Below, in pieces: positions 8,194 to 16,285 of a stretch of 64,000 bases of DNA. Source of the DNA: Parabacteroides gordonii MS-1 = DSM 23371. Its GTDB lineage: Bacteria > Bacteroidota > Bacteroidia > Bacteroidales > Tannerellaceae. The notes under the pieces were generated by a model, which had not been told where the DNA came from, did not search any database, and was given only the letters and a program-made list of their open reading frames with translations. Location of the stretch: NCBI RefSeq assembly GCF_000969825.1, contig NZ_KQ033919.1:424030-488029 (forward strand), given 5' to 3'. The translations under genes were made by a program, and so were the position numbers. Position 1 is the first letter of the stretch. Each line of letters begins with the position of its first letter.

Positions 8194-8916
8194 CTATAGG
8201 CCGAACGTTTGTTCCAACTCTGCGAAGTCGGTGATCACGAGGTCTGCCGTTTCATTTCCTTCGTATTCGCTCCAACCGATACTTTTCAGCCAGATCGTTT
8301 TACAGCCGATGGAAGTGGCAGGAACGATGTCTTTGTCGTAAGAATCACCGATCACGACAATCTCTTCTGCCGGTAGTAATAGGTCTTTTACACCTAACCG
8401 GAATATCGCCGGGTCGGGTTTACGGATGCCGACTACAGCCGATTCGACGATCGATTGGAAATAACAATCCAGATGAAAGTCTTTCAATACAGCTTCGACA
8501 TTCCCATAGAAATTGGATACCAGTACCAGCGGGTATTTTCGGGATAGAGCGGCGAGTATGTGACGGGCCGAGTCTATCGATTTACGGGCATAGGCGTAGC
8601 ACCAGTCTGCCAGCCGCTGTTTTAATCCGGGAGTGGCCAGTTCTTCCGGAAGAAAATCACCGGCTTTAAGCCATTCGATTTGCAAGTCCGTTTTCAGGCG
8701 CAGCATATCGAGGAAGGTGTGATGCGGTTGTACGATCGGATTTTTGCCCAGAGTCCGTTCGCCATGCACATAGGCTTCGCGGAAGGTTTCTTTGCTTACC
8801 GGCACTTCTTCCGCCTGGTAAGCCATCCAGATCACTTCAGCCCAATGCATGCCGTTGCTGTCGATGGTACCGCCGTAATCGAAAATGATCCCTTTGATCT
8901 TGTCTGATTCGAACAT
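8194..8916 (-). CDS. HAD-superfamily hydrolase in inositol-lipid operon
   Basis: 240 residues, HAD subfamily IA with cap. Motif I is FDYGGTID (nucleophile Asp13), motif II LVLVSNFYGN, motif III Lys in RKPDPAIF, and motif IV VVIGDSYDKDIVPA. Motif I has Gly where classical phosphatases have the second Asp (DxDxT), so the general acid is absent or supplied differently; this weakens a simple phosphatase call. It is the last gene of the inositol-lipid operon, starting six bases after the CDP-alcohol phosphatidyltransferase, so dephosphorylation of a phosphatidylinositol-phosphate intermediate is a reasonable guess only. Other Bacteroidetes clusters use a PgpA-type phosphatase for this step. Confidence 0.85.
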   Translation of the reverse strand: MFESDKIKGIIFDYGGTIDSNGMHWAEVIWMAYQAEEVPVSKETFREAYVHGERTLGKNPIVQPHHTFLDMLRLKTDLQIEWLKAGDFLPEELATPGLKQRLADWCYAYARKSIDSARHILAALSRKYPLVLVSNFYGNVEAVLKDFHLDCYFQSIVESAVVGIRKPDPAIFRLGVKDLLLPAEEIVVIGDSYDKDIVPATSIGCKTIWLKSIGWSEYEGNETADLVITDFAELEQTFGL

Positions 8917-8921
8917 ATTAA

Positions 8922-9839
8922 TTATGATTTTGATTCAAGTTCTTTCGTAAATACCGTGCAAAAATGCTCGTGCGTATATATCATATATACCAGCATTATA
9001 TTCAGAACAGTTATTTCAAATGCGAAATACAACCAGGGCATATCGATAAACAAGCTGATGAATAATGCGATTACGCGTGTGTTGAATGACAGCATATTCG
9101 TATATTTCATCATCGGAAGGCTCTTCTTGCGGAAGGCCTGGCGGAACCATTTCGGTGCCTCGTCATGATATTGGGTACGGATGATGTTCATCATCTTCTG
9201 GAACTTAGGACTCAAAGCTTCCTGCCCGACTGTATAGTTAATATAGAACGTTTCGAAAAGCTTGTAGATAAAATCCTTTTTCCAGCTCATAGTCTTGTAT
9301 TTCTCTTTTAGAATAGGAGAGTAGGACAGTTCGCTTCCGGCTTTCCCCTTGAGGAATAGCAAATGAATGTTCCGGTAGTAATCGGCCATAGCCGCCTGTT
9401 TACTATGGAAAAAACCGGTGATAGCGGCAAATATCCATATCCAGATCCCCCATTCCGGGGTAAGGCGGAGGCAGATAGCGGCATAGATAGCTATGAACCA
9501 GCAGTCGCCGGCAGCTCCGTCAAGGATACGTCCCAGTGGCGTCTTTTTACCGGTCATGCGGGCCAGCTGTCCGTCTGCACTGTCGTAGGAGTTAGCCCAT
9601 ACAAGCAGCAGCATACCTATTACATTGATCGTCAGGCTCTGGAAATAGAAGCAGACACCTGCCGCAATCCCAATGAATATGCTGGCAACGGTGATGGCAT
9701 TGGGCGATACTCCCAGTTTGTTGAAGAACAAAGCCCAACGATAACCTATCGGGCGATAGAAATGAATATCGATAAACTCTTCCGTATCTAATGACTTGAG
9801 AGTCGATTCTATATTGGGTTTCTGTTTTGCTCCTTCCAT
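8922..9839 (-). CDS. CDP-alcohol phosphatidyltransferase (inositol phospholipid synthesis)
   Basis: 305 residues, integral membrane. The family signature D-G-x2-A-R-x8-G-x3-D-x3-D is complete (DGQLAR ... G ... DGAAGD, about residues 89-112), and several hydrophobic segments follow on both sides. The enzyme should transfer a phosphoalcohol from a CDP-activated donor. In this operon the acceptor or donor is expected to be inositol phosphate: either CDP-diacylglycerol plus inositol 1-phosphate, or CDP-inositol plus a lipid alcohol if the neighbouring nucleotidyltransferase makes CDP-inositol. It shares its start base with the stop of the ATP-grasp gene, indicating tight co-translation. Confidence 0.88.
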   Translation of the reverse strand: MEGAKQKPNIESTLKSLDTEEFIDIHFYRPIGYRWALFFNKLGVSPNAITVASIFIGIAAGVCFYFQSLTINVIGMLLLVWANSYDSADGQLARMTGKKTPLGRILDGAAGDCWFIAIYAAICLRLTPEWGIWIWIFAAITGFFHSKQAAMADYYRNIHLLFLKGKAGSELSYSPILKEKYKTMSWKKDFIYKLFETFYINYTVGQEALSPKFQKMMNIIRTQYHDEAPKWFRQAFRKKSLPMMKYTNMLSFNTRVIALFISLFIDMPWLYFAFEITVLNIMLVYMIYTHEHFCTVFTKELESKS

Positions 9840-10696
9840 TATTTGTTGATTAAGTTATAGATGCGGCGGGCTATCCGGGGAGCAGCTTCGTCTCTGCAAG
9901 GGGCAAAGCTTGGCCAGTCGTTGAAATCGATCAACCGGATGGAACCGTCTTCGGATATGATGCAGTCGCCACCATAAATATGTATATTCAGTACTTCCGC
10001 AGCCTGACTGCAAAGCTGCAGCAGCTTTGGCTCGTCGAACGGAATGCCTTTGGCCGTTCCGTTTATTTGTTCTAAACCGAATTTGCTGTGATGCTGGTTG
10101 GATGGATAGAACCAGTAAAAGAAATCGGTTCCGGTCACTCCATAGAACTTGACCAGATCGCCTACCAGATGTTCATTGATCACAGCTGTTTTTATTCCGC
10201 GGATAGCGTATTCTTTCAGAATTGTTTTGGCTTCTTCCGGGTTCCTTACGTACGTGACATCTTCCCGGTGGATCGCATGGAAATCACCGCGTTTGATCCA
10301 GCTTGTATAGAAACCGGCTTCTTCGAGCGCAGCGGTCGGATCTTCATCGGTAGGAAGGATCAGGCTGGCAGGATGTGAGATGTTGTTCGACATTAACAGG
10401 CGGGTCATTTTCTCGCGTGTACAGTTTTCAATCCCATAACCGGAGTTGATAACGGTGTACCCCTCGTCTTCCATTTGCTGAAGCTTATGGATGGAAGTCC
10501 AGTTACGTACCATATTGAAGATGGCTGTTTCCTCAAAGTTACGTATAATCAGGTCTGATTCTATGTATTCGTTTACTTCACATCCCAGATCGCGCAAATG
10601 CTGAACGGTCAGCGAAAAGATGGCGGCATCGTTTCCAATATGATTGGGGGAGAATTGATTTTCCCGACGGATACCTGCTATTGTTAGTTTACTCAT
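9839..10696 (-). CDS. ATP-grasp family protein in inositol-lipid operon
   Basis: 285 residues, soluble. The fold resembles RimK/D-Ala-D-Ala-ligase-type ATP-grasp enzymes: a middle region NCTREKMTRLLMSNNISHPA, a central ATP-binding part (SWIKRGDF, AVINEHL), and a C-terminal metal/ATP site GGDCIISEDGSIRLIDFNDW. Such enzymes join a carboxylate to an amine or thiol with ATP. Its substrate is unknown; being locked between the nucleotidyltransferase (3-base gap) and the phosphatidyltransferase (1-base overlap), it may modify the inositol head group or an intermediate. Family call is fairly firm from the C-terminal motif; role is inference. Confidence 0.78.
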   Translation of the reverse strand: MSKLTIAGIRRENQFSPNHIGNDAAIFSLTVQHLRDLGCEVNEYIESDLIIRNFEETAIFNMVRNWTSIHKLQQMEDEGYTVINSGYGIENCTREKMTRLLMSNNISHPASLILPTDEDPTAALEEAGFYTSWIKRGDFHAIHREDVTYVRNPEEAKTILKEYAIRGIKTAVINEHLVGDLVKFYGVTGTDFFYWFYPSNQHHSKFGLEQINGTAKGIPFDEPKLLQLCSQAAEVLNIHIYGGDCIISEDGSIRLIDFNDWPSFAPCRDEAAPRIARRIYNLINK

Positions 10697-10699
10697 TGT

Positions 10700-11401
10700 T
10701 TAATCTTTTAAAAACTCTTCGGCCTTTTTGATATCTTCTGCGTGGTCGACATCTACGATTTTGCTGAACGGGTAGGCTTTCAGCCTTAAGCCTTCGGCTA
10801 TAAGCTGACGCTGATAGTTGCGCATGCGCGACATACCCTGTTCGATAGCGTTGTTCAGAACGGTAAGTCCGGAACGTCTCAGGCAGTAGATCCCGCCGGA
10901 TATGTAAGTACATGCGGGCTCTCCCTGTTTGTCTAAAAAGCCGCGGATCATTAAATCGTTGTCTGTATCTACGTATAAAGGTTTTTCGTCATCGATAAAA
11001 TCGGTTACGGCCATCAGACCGTCCAACCGGCTTTCTTTCAGGAATTCTTGTATATATCCACTGAATTCATCTTCCTTGAAAATGGTATCGACAGTTGTCA
11101 GGCAGATATTGTCGCTGTCCAGGTAATGGCTGAGCTCGTGAAAACTGTGCATCGAACTGGGGGTGGACTTTACCAGCAGGTAGAAGGGAACCGGAAGTTC
11201 CAGCTTCTGCAGGTGCTCCTGTACTTCTGTCATTTCCTCATTTACAATAATACTAATAGAAGACGCATCATTTTTCAGGAAGACATTGATCAGACGGTCT
11301 ATCAGAGTTATCCCATTTAGCTGTACTAAAGGTTTGGGCCATTTAACACCTTCTTGCACCAACCGGGAACCCTCGCCTGCTGCAATGATTGCATAATCCA
11401 T
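10700..11401 (-). CDS. Sugar/inositol-phosphate nucleotidyltransferase
   Basis: 233 residues. N-terminal IIAAGEGSRL and KWPKPLVQLNG are the NTP-binding signature of the NTP-transferase (GT-A) superfamily; LTTVDTIF supplies the metal-binding Asp region and KIVDVDHAEDI closes the domain. In this context the likely substrate is myo-inositol 1-phosphate, giving a CDP-inositol-type donor as in archaeal inositol-1-phosphate cytidylyltransferase; this is an inference from neighbours. It lies about 110 bases after the inositol-phosphate synthase and 3 bases before the ATP-grasp gene. Confidence 0.85.
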   Translation of the reverse strand: MDYAIIAAGEGSRLVQEGVKWPKPLVQLNGITLIDRLINVFLKNDASSISIIVNEEMTEVQEHLQKLELPVPFYLLVKSTPSSMHSFHELSHYLDSDNICLTTVDTIFKEDEFSGYIQEFLKESRLDGLMAVTDFIDDEKPLYVDTDNDLMIRGFLDKQGEPACTYISGGIYCLRRSGLTVLNNAIEQGMSRMRNYQRQLIAEGLRLKAYPFSKIVDVDHAEDIKKAEEFLKD

Positions 11402-11513
11402 ATTCAGAATTTGTTTGAATTAAAAAGAGTGATATACGAAAAGAATTTCTTCTTTCTGTGAGAAGGCAAGCTTTTCACGGAAAGAAGAAACCTTTATTTC
11501 TGTATGTGTTTTA

Positions 11514-12806
11514 TTAATCCAGATAACTGGGCGCTTTTTCACCGATCATATCACGCAGCGTCTGTTTAACCATTCTCCATTGCTGGAACAGGTCGTGAAC
11601 AGGCTGGTGTTCGAAATCATGCATCGGGCTTTTGCAGAAGAATGACAACCAGGTCTGGATACCTGACATACCGGCACGCATGGCAAGGTCACTGAACAGC
11701 ACCAGGTCGAGCGCGATAGGAGCGGCAAGGATAGAGTCGCGGCAAAGGAAGTTTACCTTGATCTCCATCGGATATCCCATCCATCCGAAGATGTCGATGT
11801 TATCCCATGCTTCCTTATTGTCTTTACGCGGCGGATAGTAGTTGATACGTACCTTATGATATACGTCTCCATAAAGATCCGGGTATTTTTCAGGTTCGAA
11901 GATGTTGTCGATTACCGACAGCTTACTTACTTCTTTTGTTTTGAAGTTTGCAGGATCGTCGAGTACTTCGCCGTCGCGGTTTCCTAAGATGTTGGTAGAG
12001 AACCAACCGCTTACACCCAGCATACGTGTCTTGAACATCGGAGCGAGTACGGTTTTCATCAATGTCTGTCCGCTCTTGAAGTCCTTACCGGAAATAGGCA
12101 CATTCATCTGTTTGGAGAATTCCCACATGGCAGGCGTATCTACGCACAGGTTAGGAGCACCCATGATGAACGGAGCGCCTTCTGCGATGGCTGCATAAGC
12201 GTAGCACATACTAGGAGAGATTGCTTCCGTGTTGTTTTCTTTCATTGCCTTTTCCAGTGCAGCAAGCGACATATGTTCTTCTGACAGAGGAATGTAAATT
12301 TCAGTACTTGCAGCCCATAGCACAGCCATACGTTCGCAGTTGTTGGCTGCTTTGAAATCGCGGATGTCCTGGCGGATCTGCTCTACCATATCCCAACGGG
12401 AAGTGGTTTGTTTGATATGTGTACCGTTTAAGCGTTTGGCCCAATTGTGATCGAAGGCAGCCGGCATTGGTTTGATAGCTTCCAGCTCGTCTTTTACAGT
12501 GTTCAGGTCTTTCTCTTTCAATACTTCAGCATACATGGCAGCTTCGTATGCGTTATCGGAGAATATATCCCATCCGCCGAATACGATATCGTTCAGGTCT
12601 GCCAAAGGAACAATGTCCTTGATTGCTTTCTCTTCTCCATTTTCCAAACGCATGGTCGCCATTTCAGCGATCGATCCGATTGGTTTGGCTAACCCTTTAC
12701 GGGCGGCTAATGTTCCTGTTATCATAGTGGTAGAGACTGCACCACCTACACCCACAACGAGAATGCCAAGTTTACCCTTGGCATCTTTTACTTCGATTTT
12801 TTCCAT
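11514..12806 (-). CDS. myo-Inositol-1-phosphate synthase
   Basis: 430 residues, the usual length of the bacterial/archaeal enzyme. The NAD-binding motif VVGVGGAVSTT is at about residues 17-27; FGGWDIFSDNAYEAA, SGKDFKSGQTLMKT and WFSTNILGNRDG are strongly conserved in the family and include the active-site lysines. It converts glucose 6-phosphate to inositol 1-phosphate in the cytoplasm and is the first gene of the operon. The promoter has a -7 box at 12834-12841 (TAAATTTG on the minus strand). In gut Bacteroidetes this enzyme feeds inositol phospholipid and inositol sphingolipid synthesis. Confidence 0.95.
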   Translation of the reverse strand: MEKIEVKDAKGKLGILVVGVGGAVSTTMITGTLAARKGLAKPIGSIAEMATMRLENGEEKAIKDIVPLADLNDIVFGGWDIFSDNAYEAAMYAEVLKEKDLNTVKDELEAIKPMPAAFDHNWAKRLNGTHIKQTTSRWDMVEQIRQDIRDFKAANNCERMAVLWAASTEIYIPLSEEHMSLAALEKAMKENNTEAISPSMCYAYAAIAEGAPFIMGAPNLCVDTPAMWEFSKQMNVPISGKDFKSGQTLMKTVLAPMFKTRMLGVSGWFSTNILGNRDGEVLDDPANFKTKEVSKLSVIDNIFEPEKYPDLYGDVYHKVRINYYPPRKDNKEAWDNIDIFGWMGYPMEIKVNFLCRDSILAAPIALDLVLFSDLAMRAGMSGIQTWLSFFCKSPMHDFEHQPVHDLFQQWRMVKQTLRDMIGEKAPSYLD

Positions 12807-12833
12807 GTCAATTCAAGTTCAAAAATAATTGTG

Positions 12834-12841
12834 CAAATTTA
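12834..12841 (-). promoter_or_regulatory. -7 box of the inositol-lipid operon
   Basis: TAAATTTG on the minus strand fits TAnnTTTG and lies 28 bases upstream of the inositol-phosphate synthase start. Confidence 0.5.
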
Positions 12842-13239
12842 GCCCTTCTTATTTGGATTAAAAAGGATAAATATGCGATATAATTGGTCAAAAATACTAT
12901 AATTTCCATTAACTTGTCCGGATATATCTGTTAAAGTATGACTTCGTAGAAATCTGTTTTATCCGGATGTATTGTAATATGGCGGTTCGGCTATATGCTT
13001 CATGCCCTGTTTTTTATGTTACAAAATTATAAAATGTAAATTAGGTGGCAAATAAATTCGTTATTATGATGATTTATCAAATAAAAATACTTTTCTTTGT
13101 CCCAAGTGAACAACATAGTTTTCAGAAATAGCTCTTTTATCTCCGATGTAATATTCAAAAATGAATTTATTTTGTAGTAATCGACCTTTCCAAGATTATT
13201 TGTTTCCCTTTTTTATTAATTATTTTATATCATTTTTGT
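12842..13239. other. Long AT-rich intergenic region
   Basis: About 400 bases between divergent genes with no plausible ORF. Apart from the -7 box of the operon on the left, I found no strong hairpin or consensus promoter. The right half is very AT-rich and must hold the promoter and leader of the RRM gene; long leaders are common for such RNA-binding proteins. Confidence 0.4.
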
Positions 13240-13485
13240 ATGAATATTTACATTGGTAACCTGAATTACCGGGTTAGAGAATCTGATTTACAGCAGGTTC
13301 TGGAAGAGTATGGAGTTGTAGAATCAGTAAAGTTAATCATTGATCGCGACACTAACAGATCTAAAGGTTTTGCATTCGCTGAGTTCACTAATGAAAGCGA
13401 AGCAAGAAATGCGATCAAAGAATTGGACGGTGCTGAATACGAAGGTCGTCAGATGGTTGTTAAAGAAGCTACTCCGAGACGTTGA
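13240..13485 (+). CDS. RRM-domain RNA-binding protein
   Basis: 81 residues, a single RNA recognition motif with almost nothing else. RNP2 is IYIGNL (residues 3-8) and RNP1 is KGFAFAEF (42-49), both with the aromatic residues that stack on RNA bases. Small proteins of this kind are widespread in Bacteroidetes, which lack Hfq in many lineages, and act as global RNA binders. It has a very AT-rich upstream region and its own strong terminator (13511-13547), so it is a single-gene unit. Confidence 0.93.
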   Translation: MNIYIGNLNYRVRESDLQQVLEEYGVVESVKLIIDRDTNRSKGFAFAEFTNESEARNAIKELDGAEYEGRQMVVKEATPRR

Positions 13486-13510
13486 GCTAGTTTTAACAAA
13501 TAGGATATTA

Positions 13511-13550
13511 AAAGGGATATGGAAGGTAAAACTTCCGTATCCCTTTTTAT
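13511..13550 (+). terminator. Intrinsic terminator after the RRM gene
   Basis: AAAGGGATATGGAAG (13511-13525) pairs with CTTCCGTATCCCTTT (13532-13546) with one G-U pair, followed by T-rich sequence. Confidence 0.88.
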
Positions 13551-13594
13551 TTATGCCGATAATTTCTTACGTTTGCTGCAAATTTAGAAAACAA

Positions 13595-14812
13595 ATGAAA
13601 ATGATAACTCTTGTGCTTATGGGTTTGTTAGCCATACAAACTGTCTCTGCACAAATCCCCGAACGTGTATTTAAATCGGATCACCGGATTGATCCGGATA
13701 AGAAAGGGCAATTATCCGTAGAACTGGATAATATAAGTTTCTTTAAGGACAATGAATATTCAGGCTCTATCATGAAGGGGTATTCCTTGCCCGGATTATG
13801 GGTTCAGCCTAAAGTGGTATTTTATCCGTTAAGTAATATCAAGCTTGAGGTCGGTGCACATATGTTGCGTTACTGGGGAGCTACAAAATATCCGAGCCTG
13901 GCTTATCAGGACATCGCGGCCTGGAAGGGGAACCAGTATCAGCATGGCTTTCATGTGCTTCCTTTTTTTCGTGCGCAGATGGCATTGTCGGATCATGTAA
14001 ATATCGTATTGGGAGATATTTATGGGGGAGCGAATCATAACCTTATCGAACCCTTGTATAATCCCGAACTGAACCTGACCGCCGATCCTGAAGCCGGCTT
14101 GCAACTGCTGTATGATTCCCGCCGGTTCGACCTGGATGTGTGGGTGAACTGGGAAAGCTTTATATTTCATGGCGATACGCATCAGGAAGCGTTTACAGTC
14201 GGACTATCGGCCCGATATAAGTTGAATGATCCGGAGTCGCGTTTTCATTTCTATATGCCGTTGCAGGGGCTTGCTCAACATAGAGGAGGGGAGATCGATA
14301 CGATCTACACGAATTCCGTCCAGACCCTGATGAACGGGGCTGTTGGTGCCGGGGCTGTCTGGAATACCGGTAATCCGATAGTTAAAAATGTGAACCTGGA
14401 GTTTGATGTGGCCGGTTATTACCAGCAAGCCGGCGACTTATGGCCTTATGGTAGCGGATCCGGTTTTTATGTCCGGGCTTCTGCCGATATTTATGATTTC
14501 CGTGTAAAGACCTCTTATTGGAACAGTAATAAATTCATCTCGATGTTCGGCAGTCCTTTTTATGGTGCAATGTCGACAGCTACGGAAGGTGTAAGGTTCG
14601 ACGGGCAAAATTTGGTATATCTGGGACTGGAATACTCCCGGAGCTTCGGAAAAGGCTTTTCCGTGGGTGTAGATGTTGATGTCTATCAACATCTGTCTGT
14701 CAACATGTATGAGCAGGGAGTTGACGGAATCCGTAAATCCGGTAGTGCTACCAGTTTCTCTGCCGGGATTTATTTCCGGATAAATCCGTCATTCCTGATC
14801 AAAAGCTTTTAA
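13595..14812 (+). CDS. Hypothetical outer-membrane beta-barrel protein
   Basis: 405 residues from the ATG at 13595; the frame is open further upstream through the terminator and the RRM gene, but the signal peptide (MKMITLVLMGLLAIQTVSA) fixes this start. The mature protein is rich in aromatic beta strands with turns (KLEVGAHMLRYWG, VNLEFDVAGYYQQAG, LVYLGLEYSRSFGKG) and resembles a porin-like barrel of moderate size. I recognise no named family. It converges on the 14809-15186 gene, the two stop regions overlapping by four bases. Confidence 0.8.
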   Translation: MKMITLVLMGLLAIQTVSAQIPERVFKSDHRIDPDKKGQLSVELDNISFFKDNEYSGSIMKGYSLPGLWVQPKVVFYPLSNIKLEVGAHMLRYWGATKYPSLAYQDIAAWKGNQYQHGFHVLPFFRAQMALSDHVNIVLGDIYGGANHNLIEPLYNPELNLTADPEAGLQLLYDSRRFDLDVWVNWESFIFHGDTHQEAFTVGLSARYKLNDPESRFHFYMPLQGLAQHRGGEIDTIYTNSVQTLMNGAVGAGAVWNTGNPIVKNVNLEFDVAGYYQQAGDLWPYGSGSGFYVRASADIYDFRVKTSYWNSNKFISMFGSPFYGAMSTATEGVRFDGQNLVYLGLEYSRSFGKGFSVGVDVDVYQHLSVNMYEQGVDGIRKSGSATSFSAGIYFRINPSFLIKSF

Positions 14813-15186
14813 TTAAGCTTCGTCTTTGCTTCTTTCTGATAGGATTCAAGCAGGTAGATCGTTTTAGCTAATGAAGGGAAGATCGGGAGGATTACCGGTC
14901 TTTCCGGATTCCATTCGGGATCTTCCGTGATCATCGCTGATAAGCTTCCTGCATGCATTAACACTGTTTTTGCATCTGTAACGGCCGTAATGAAATAACG
15001 ATTCTCTGCTGGTAGCAATACAAAATGTCCTTCGTTTAGTTCTATGGCCGGTGTCGATGTCGTTGAGCTGATAAGAAGTTTTCCGACTGTAACAAAAAGT
15101 AATACATTACCAATCGACTCCGTGTCGTATGCTACTTCTTTTGCTTTGACTTCTTTACATTCGAACTGATTAAAAAAATTCTTCAT
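14809..15186 (-). CDS. Cupin-like hypothetical protein
   Basis: 125 residues, no signal peptide. The pattern GKLLISS, IELNEGHFVLLPAENRYFI, then TDAKTVLMHAG is that of the N-terminal cupin sensor of Bacteroidetes AraC-type regulators, but there is no helix-turn-helix domain after it. It could be a stand-alone sensor or a regulator that lost its DNA-binding half. It starts 9 bases after the ApbE stop and is probably its operon partner. Confidence 0.65.
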   Translation of the reverse strand: MKNFFNQFECKEVKAKEVAYDTESIGNVLLFVTVGKLLISSTTSTPAIELNEGHFVLLPAENRYFITAVTDAKTVLMHAGSLSAMITEDPEWNPERPVILPIFPSLAKTIYLLESYQKEAKTKLN

Positions 15187-15195
15187 AAAAAAATA

Positions 15196-16221
15196 TTACT
15201 CGTTCAGTATTGCTTCAGACTGCCTGTCGGGTAGATATTGAAGCATACCTTTGGAGTATTCTATCTGATGTTTACCATTTTCATCGGAGTAGATAACATA
15301 ATATTCAATACCGGGAATGTTTTTGGCTGCCTGGCGTGCTTTTTCAAGTCCCATCGCCATGAAAGCAGTTGCATAGGCATCTGCCGTGATGCAGTCGTCT
15401 GCAACGATTGTTGCGCTTAAGATATTTTGTTCAGACGGATATCCTGTACGCGGATCGATTGTATGCGCGTATTTTTTGCCGTCTTTTACATAATAATTCC
15501 TGTAATTACCGGAAGTGGCAACGCCGCCTTTTTTGCATAGCTGAACTACTTCGTCTATCTCATTTTTTATTCCGGTGGAATCGTCTTCCGGTTTGTTGAT
15601 ACCGATGAGCCAGCAGTCTCCGTTCTGATTGACCCCTTTCATTGCTACTTCTCCGCCGATTTCAACCATATAATTCTTTACGCCTTCGCGTTCGAGCAGA
15701 CGGGCGATTATATCGCTGGCGTATCCTTTAGCGATGGCAGAACAGTTCAGTAAGATACGCGGATCGTCTTTAACGACCTGTCGTCCGTTTAGTTTTACTT
15801 TCTGATAACCGACAAACTGTTTGATACTGTCGATCATTAGCGGAGTTACACTGTCCATCTTGCTGAAGCCGAATCCCCAAAGATTAATCAGCGGGGCACA
15901 GGTAATGTCGAACAGGCCTTCGGAGTTATTGGAGACTTCTGTAGCCTTGTTGAATACCTCGATAAACCAGTCGTCTGCTTCTACAGGTTCGTTCCGGTTC
16001 ACTTTGGCTATGATAGAGTTCGGGTTGAACGGGTTCAATGAAAGATTAAATTTCTGGAATTCAGCGTCAATCTTTTCTGTCAGTAACTCAGGGGCCTCGT
16101 ACTTGATATGGTAGAGCGTATGAAATACGGAACCACTCTCTTCAAAATATTGTTTCTGGTTTGTACAAGCAGTGAAAACAAGTATCCATAGACTTGCCAG
16201 AAAGCCGATTTTCTTATACAT
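15196..16221 (-). CDS. apbE: FAD:protein FMN transferase (ApbE)
   Basis: 341 residues, lipoprotein (lipobox VFTAC, Cys19). Family motifs are present: IAKGYASDIIARLL, GGEVAMKGVNQ, HTIDPRTGYPSE and TADAYATAFMAMG, with the Asp/Thr residues that bind Mg and FAD. ApbE attaches FMN covalently to Thr/Ser of extracytoplasmic flavoproteins such as the NqrB/NqrC and RnfG/D subunits of sodium pumps; those targets are not in this window. The promoter has a -7 box at 16243-16250. Confidence 0.95.
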   Translation of the reverse strand: MYKKIGFLASLWILVFTACTNQKQYFEESGSVFHTLYHIKYEAPELLTEKIDAEFQKFNLSLNPFNPNSIIAKVNRNEPVEADDWFIEVFNKATEVSNNSEGLFDITCAPLINLWGFGFSKMDSVTPLMIDSIKQFVGYQKVKLNGRQVVKDDPRILLNCSAIAKGYASDIIARLLEREGVKNYMVEIGGEVAMKGVNQNGDCWLIGINKPEDDSTGIKNEIDEVVQLCKKGGVATSGNYRNYYVKDGKKYAHTIDPRTGYPSEQNILSATIVADDCITADAYATAFMAMGLEKARQAAKNIPGIEYYVIYSDENGKHQIEYSKGMLQYLPDRQSEAILNE

Positions 16222-16242
16222 CTCTTTTAAATTTTAGGTCGG

Positions 16243-16250
16243 CAAAGATA
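16243..16250 (-). promoter_or_regulatory. -7 box of the apbE operon
   Basis: TATCTTTG on the minus strand, 22 bases upstream of the apbE start. A TTG (plus-strand CAA at 16269-16271) lies 18 bases further up as a possible -33 core. Confidence 0.6.
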
Positions 16251-16285
16251 CTAAAATTTATTGTATTTCAACTAATATCAAATGT

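Noticed and set aside
13340-14812. 490-codon version of the outer-membrane protein gene
   Set aside because: The upstream part overlaps the RRM gene and runs through a strong terminator; the signal peptide begins at 13595.
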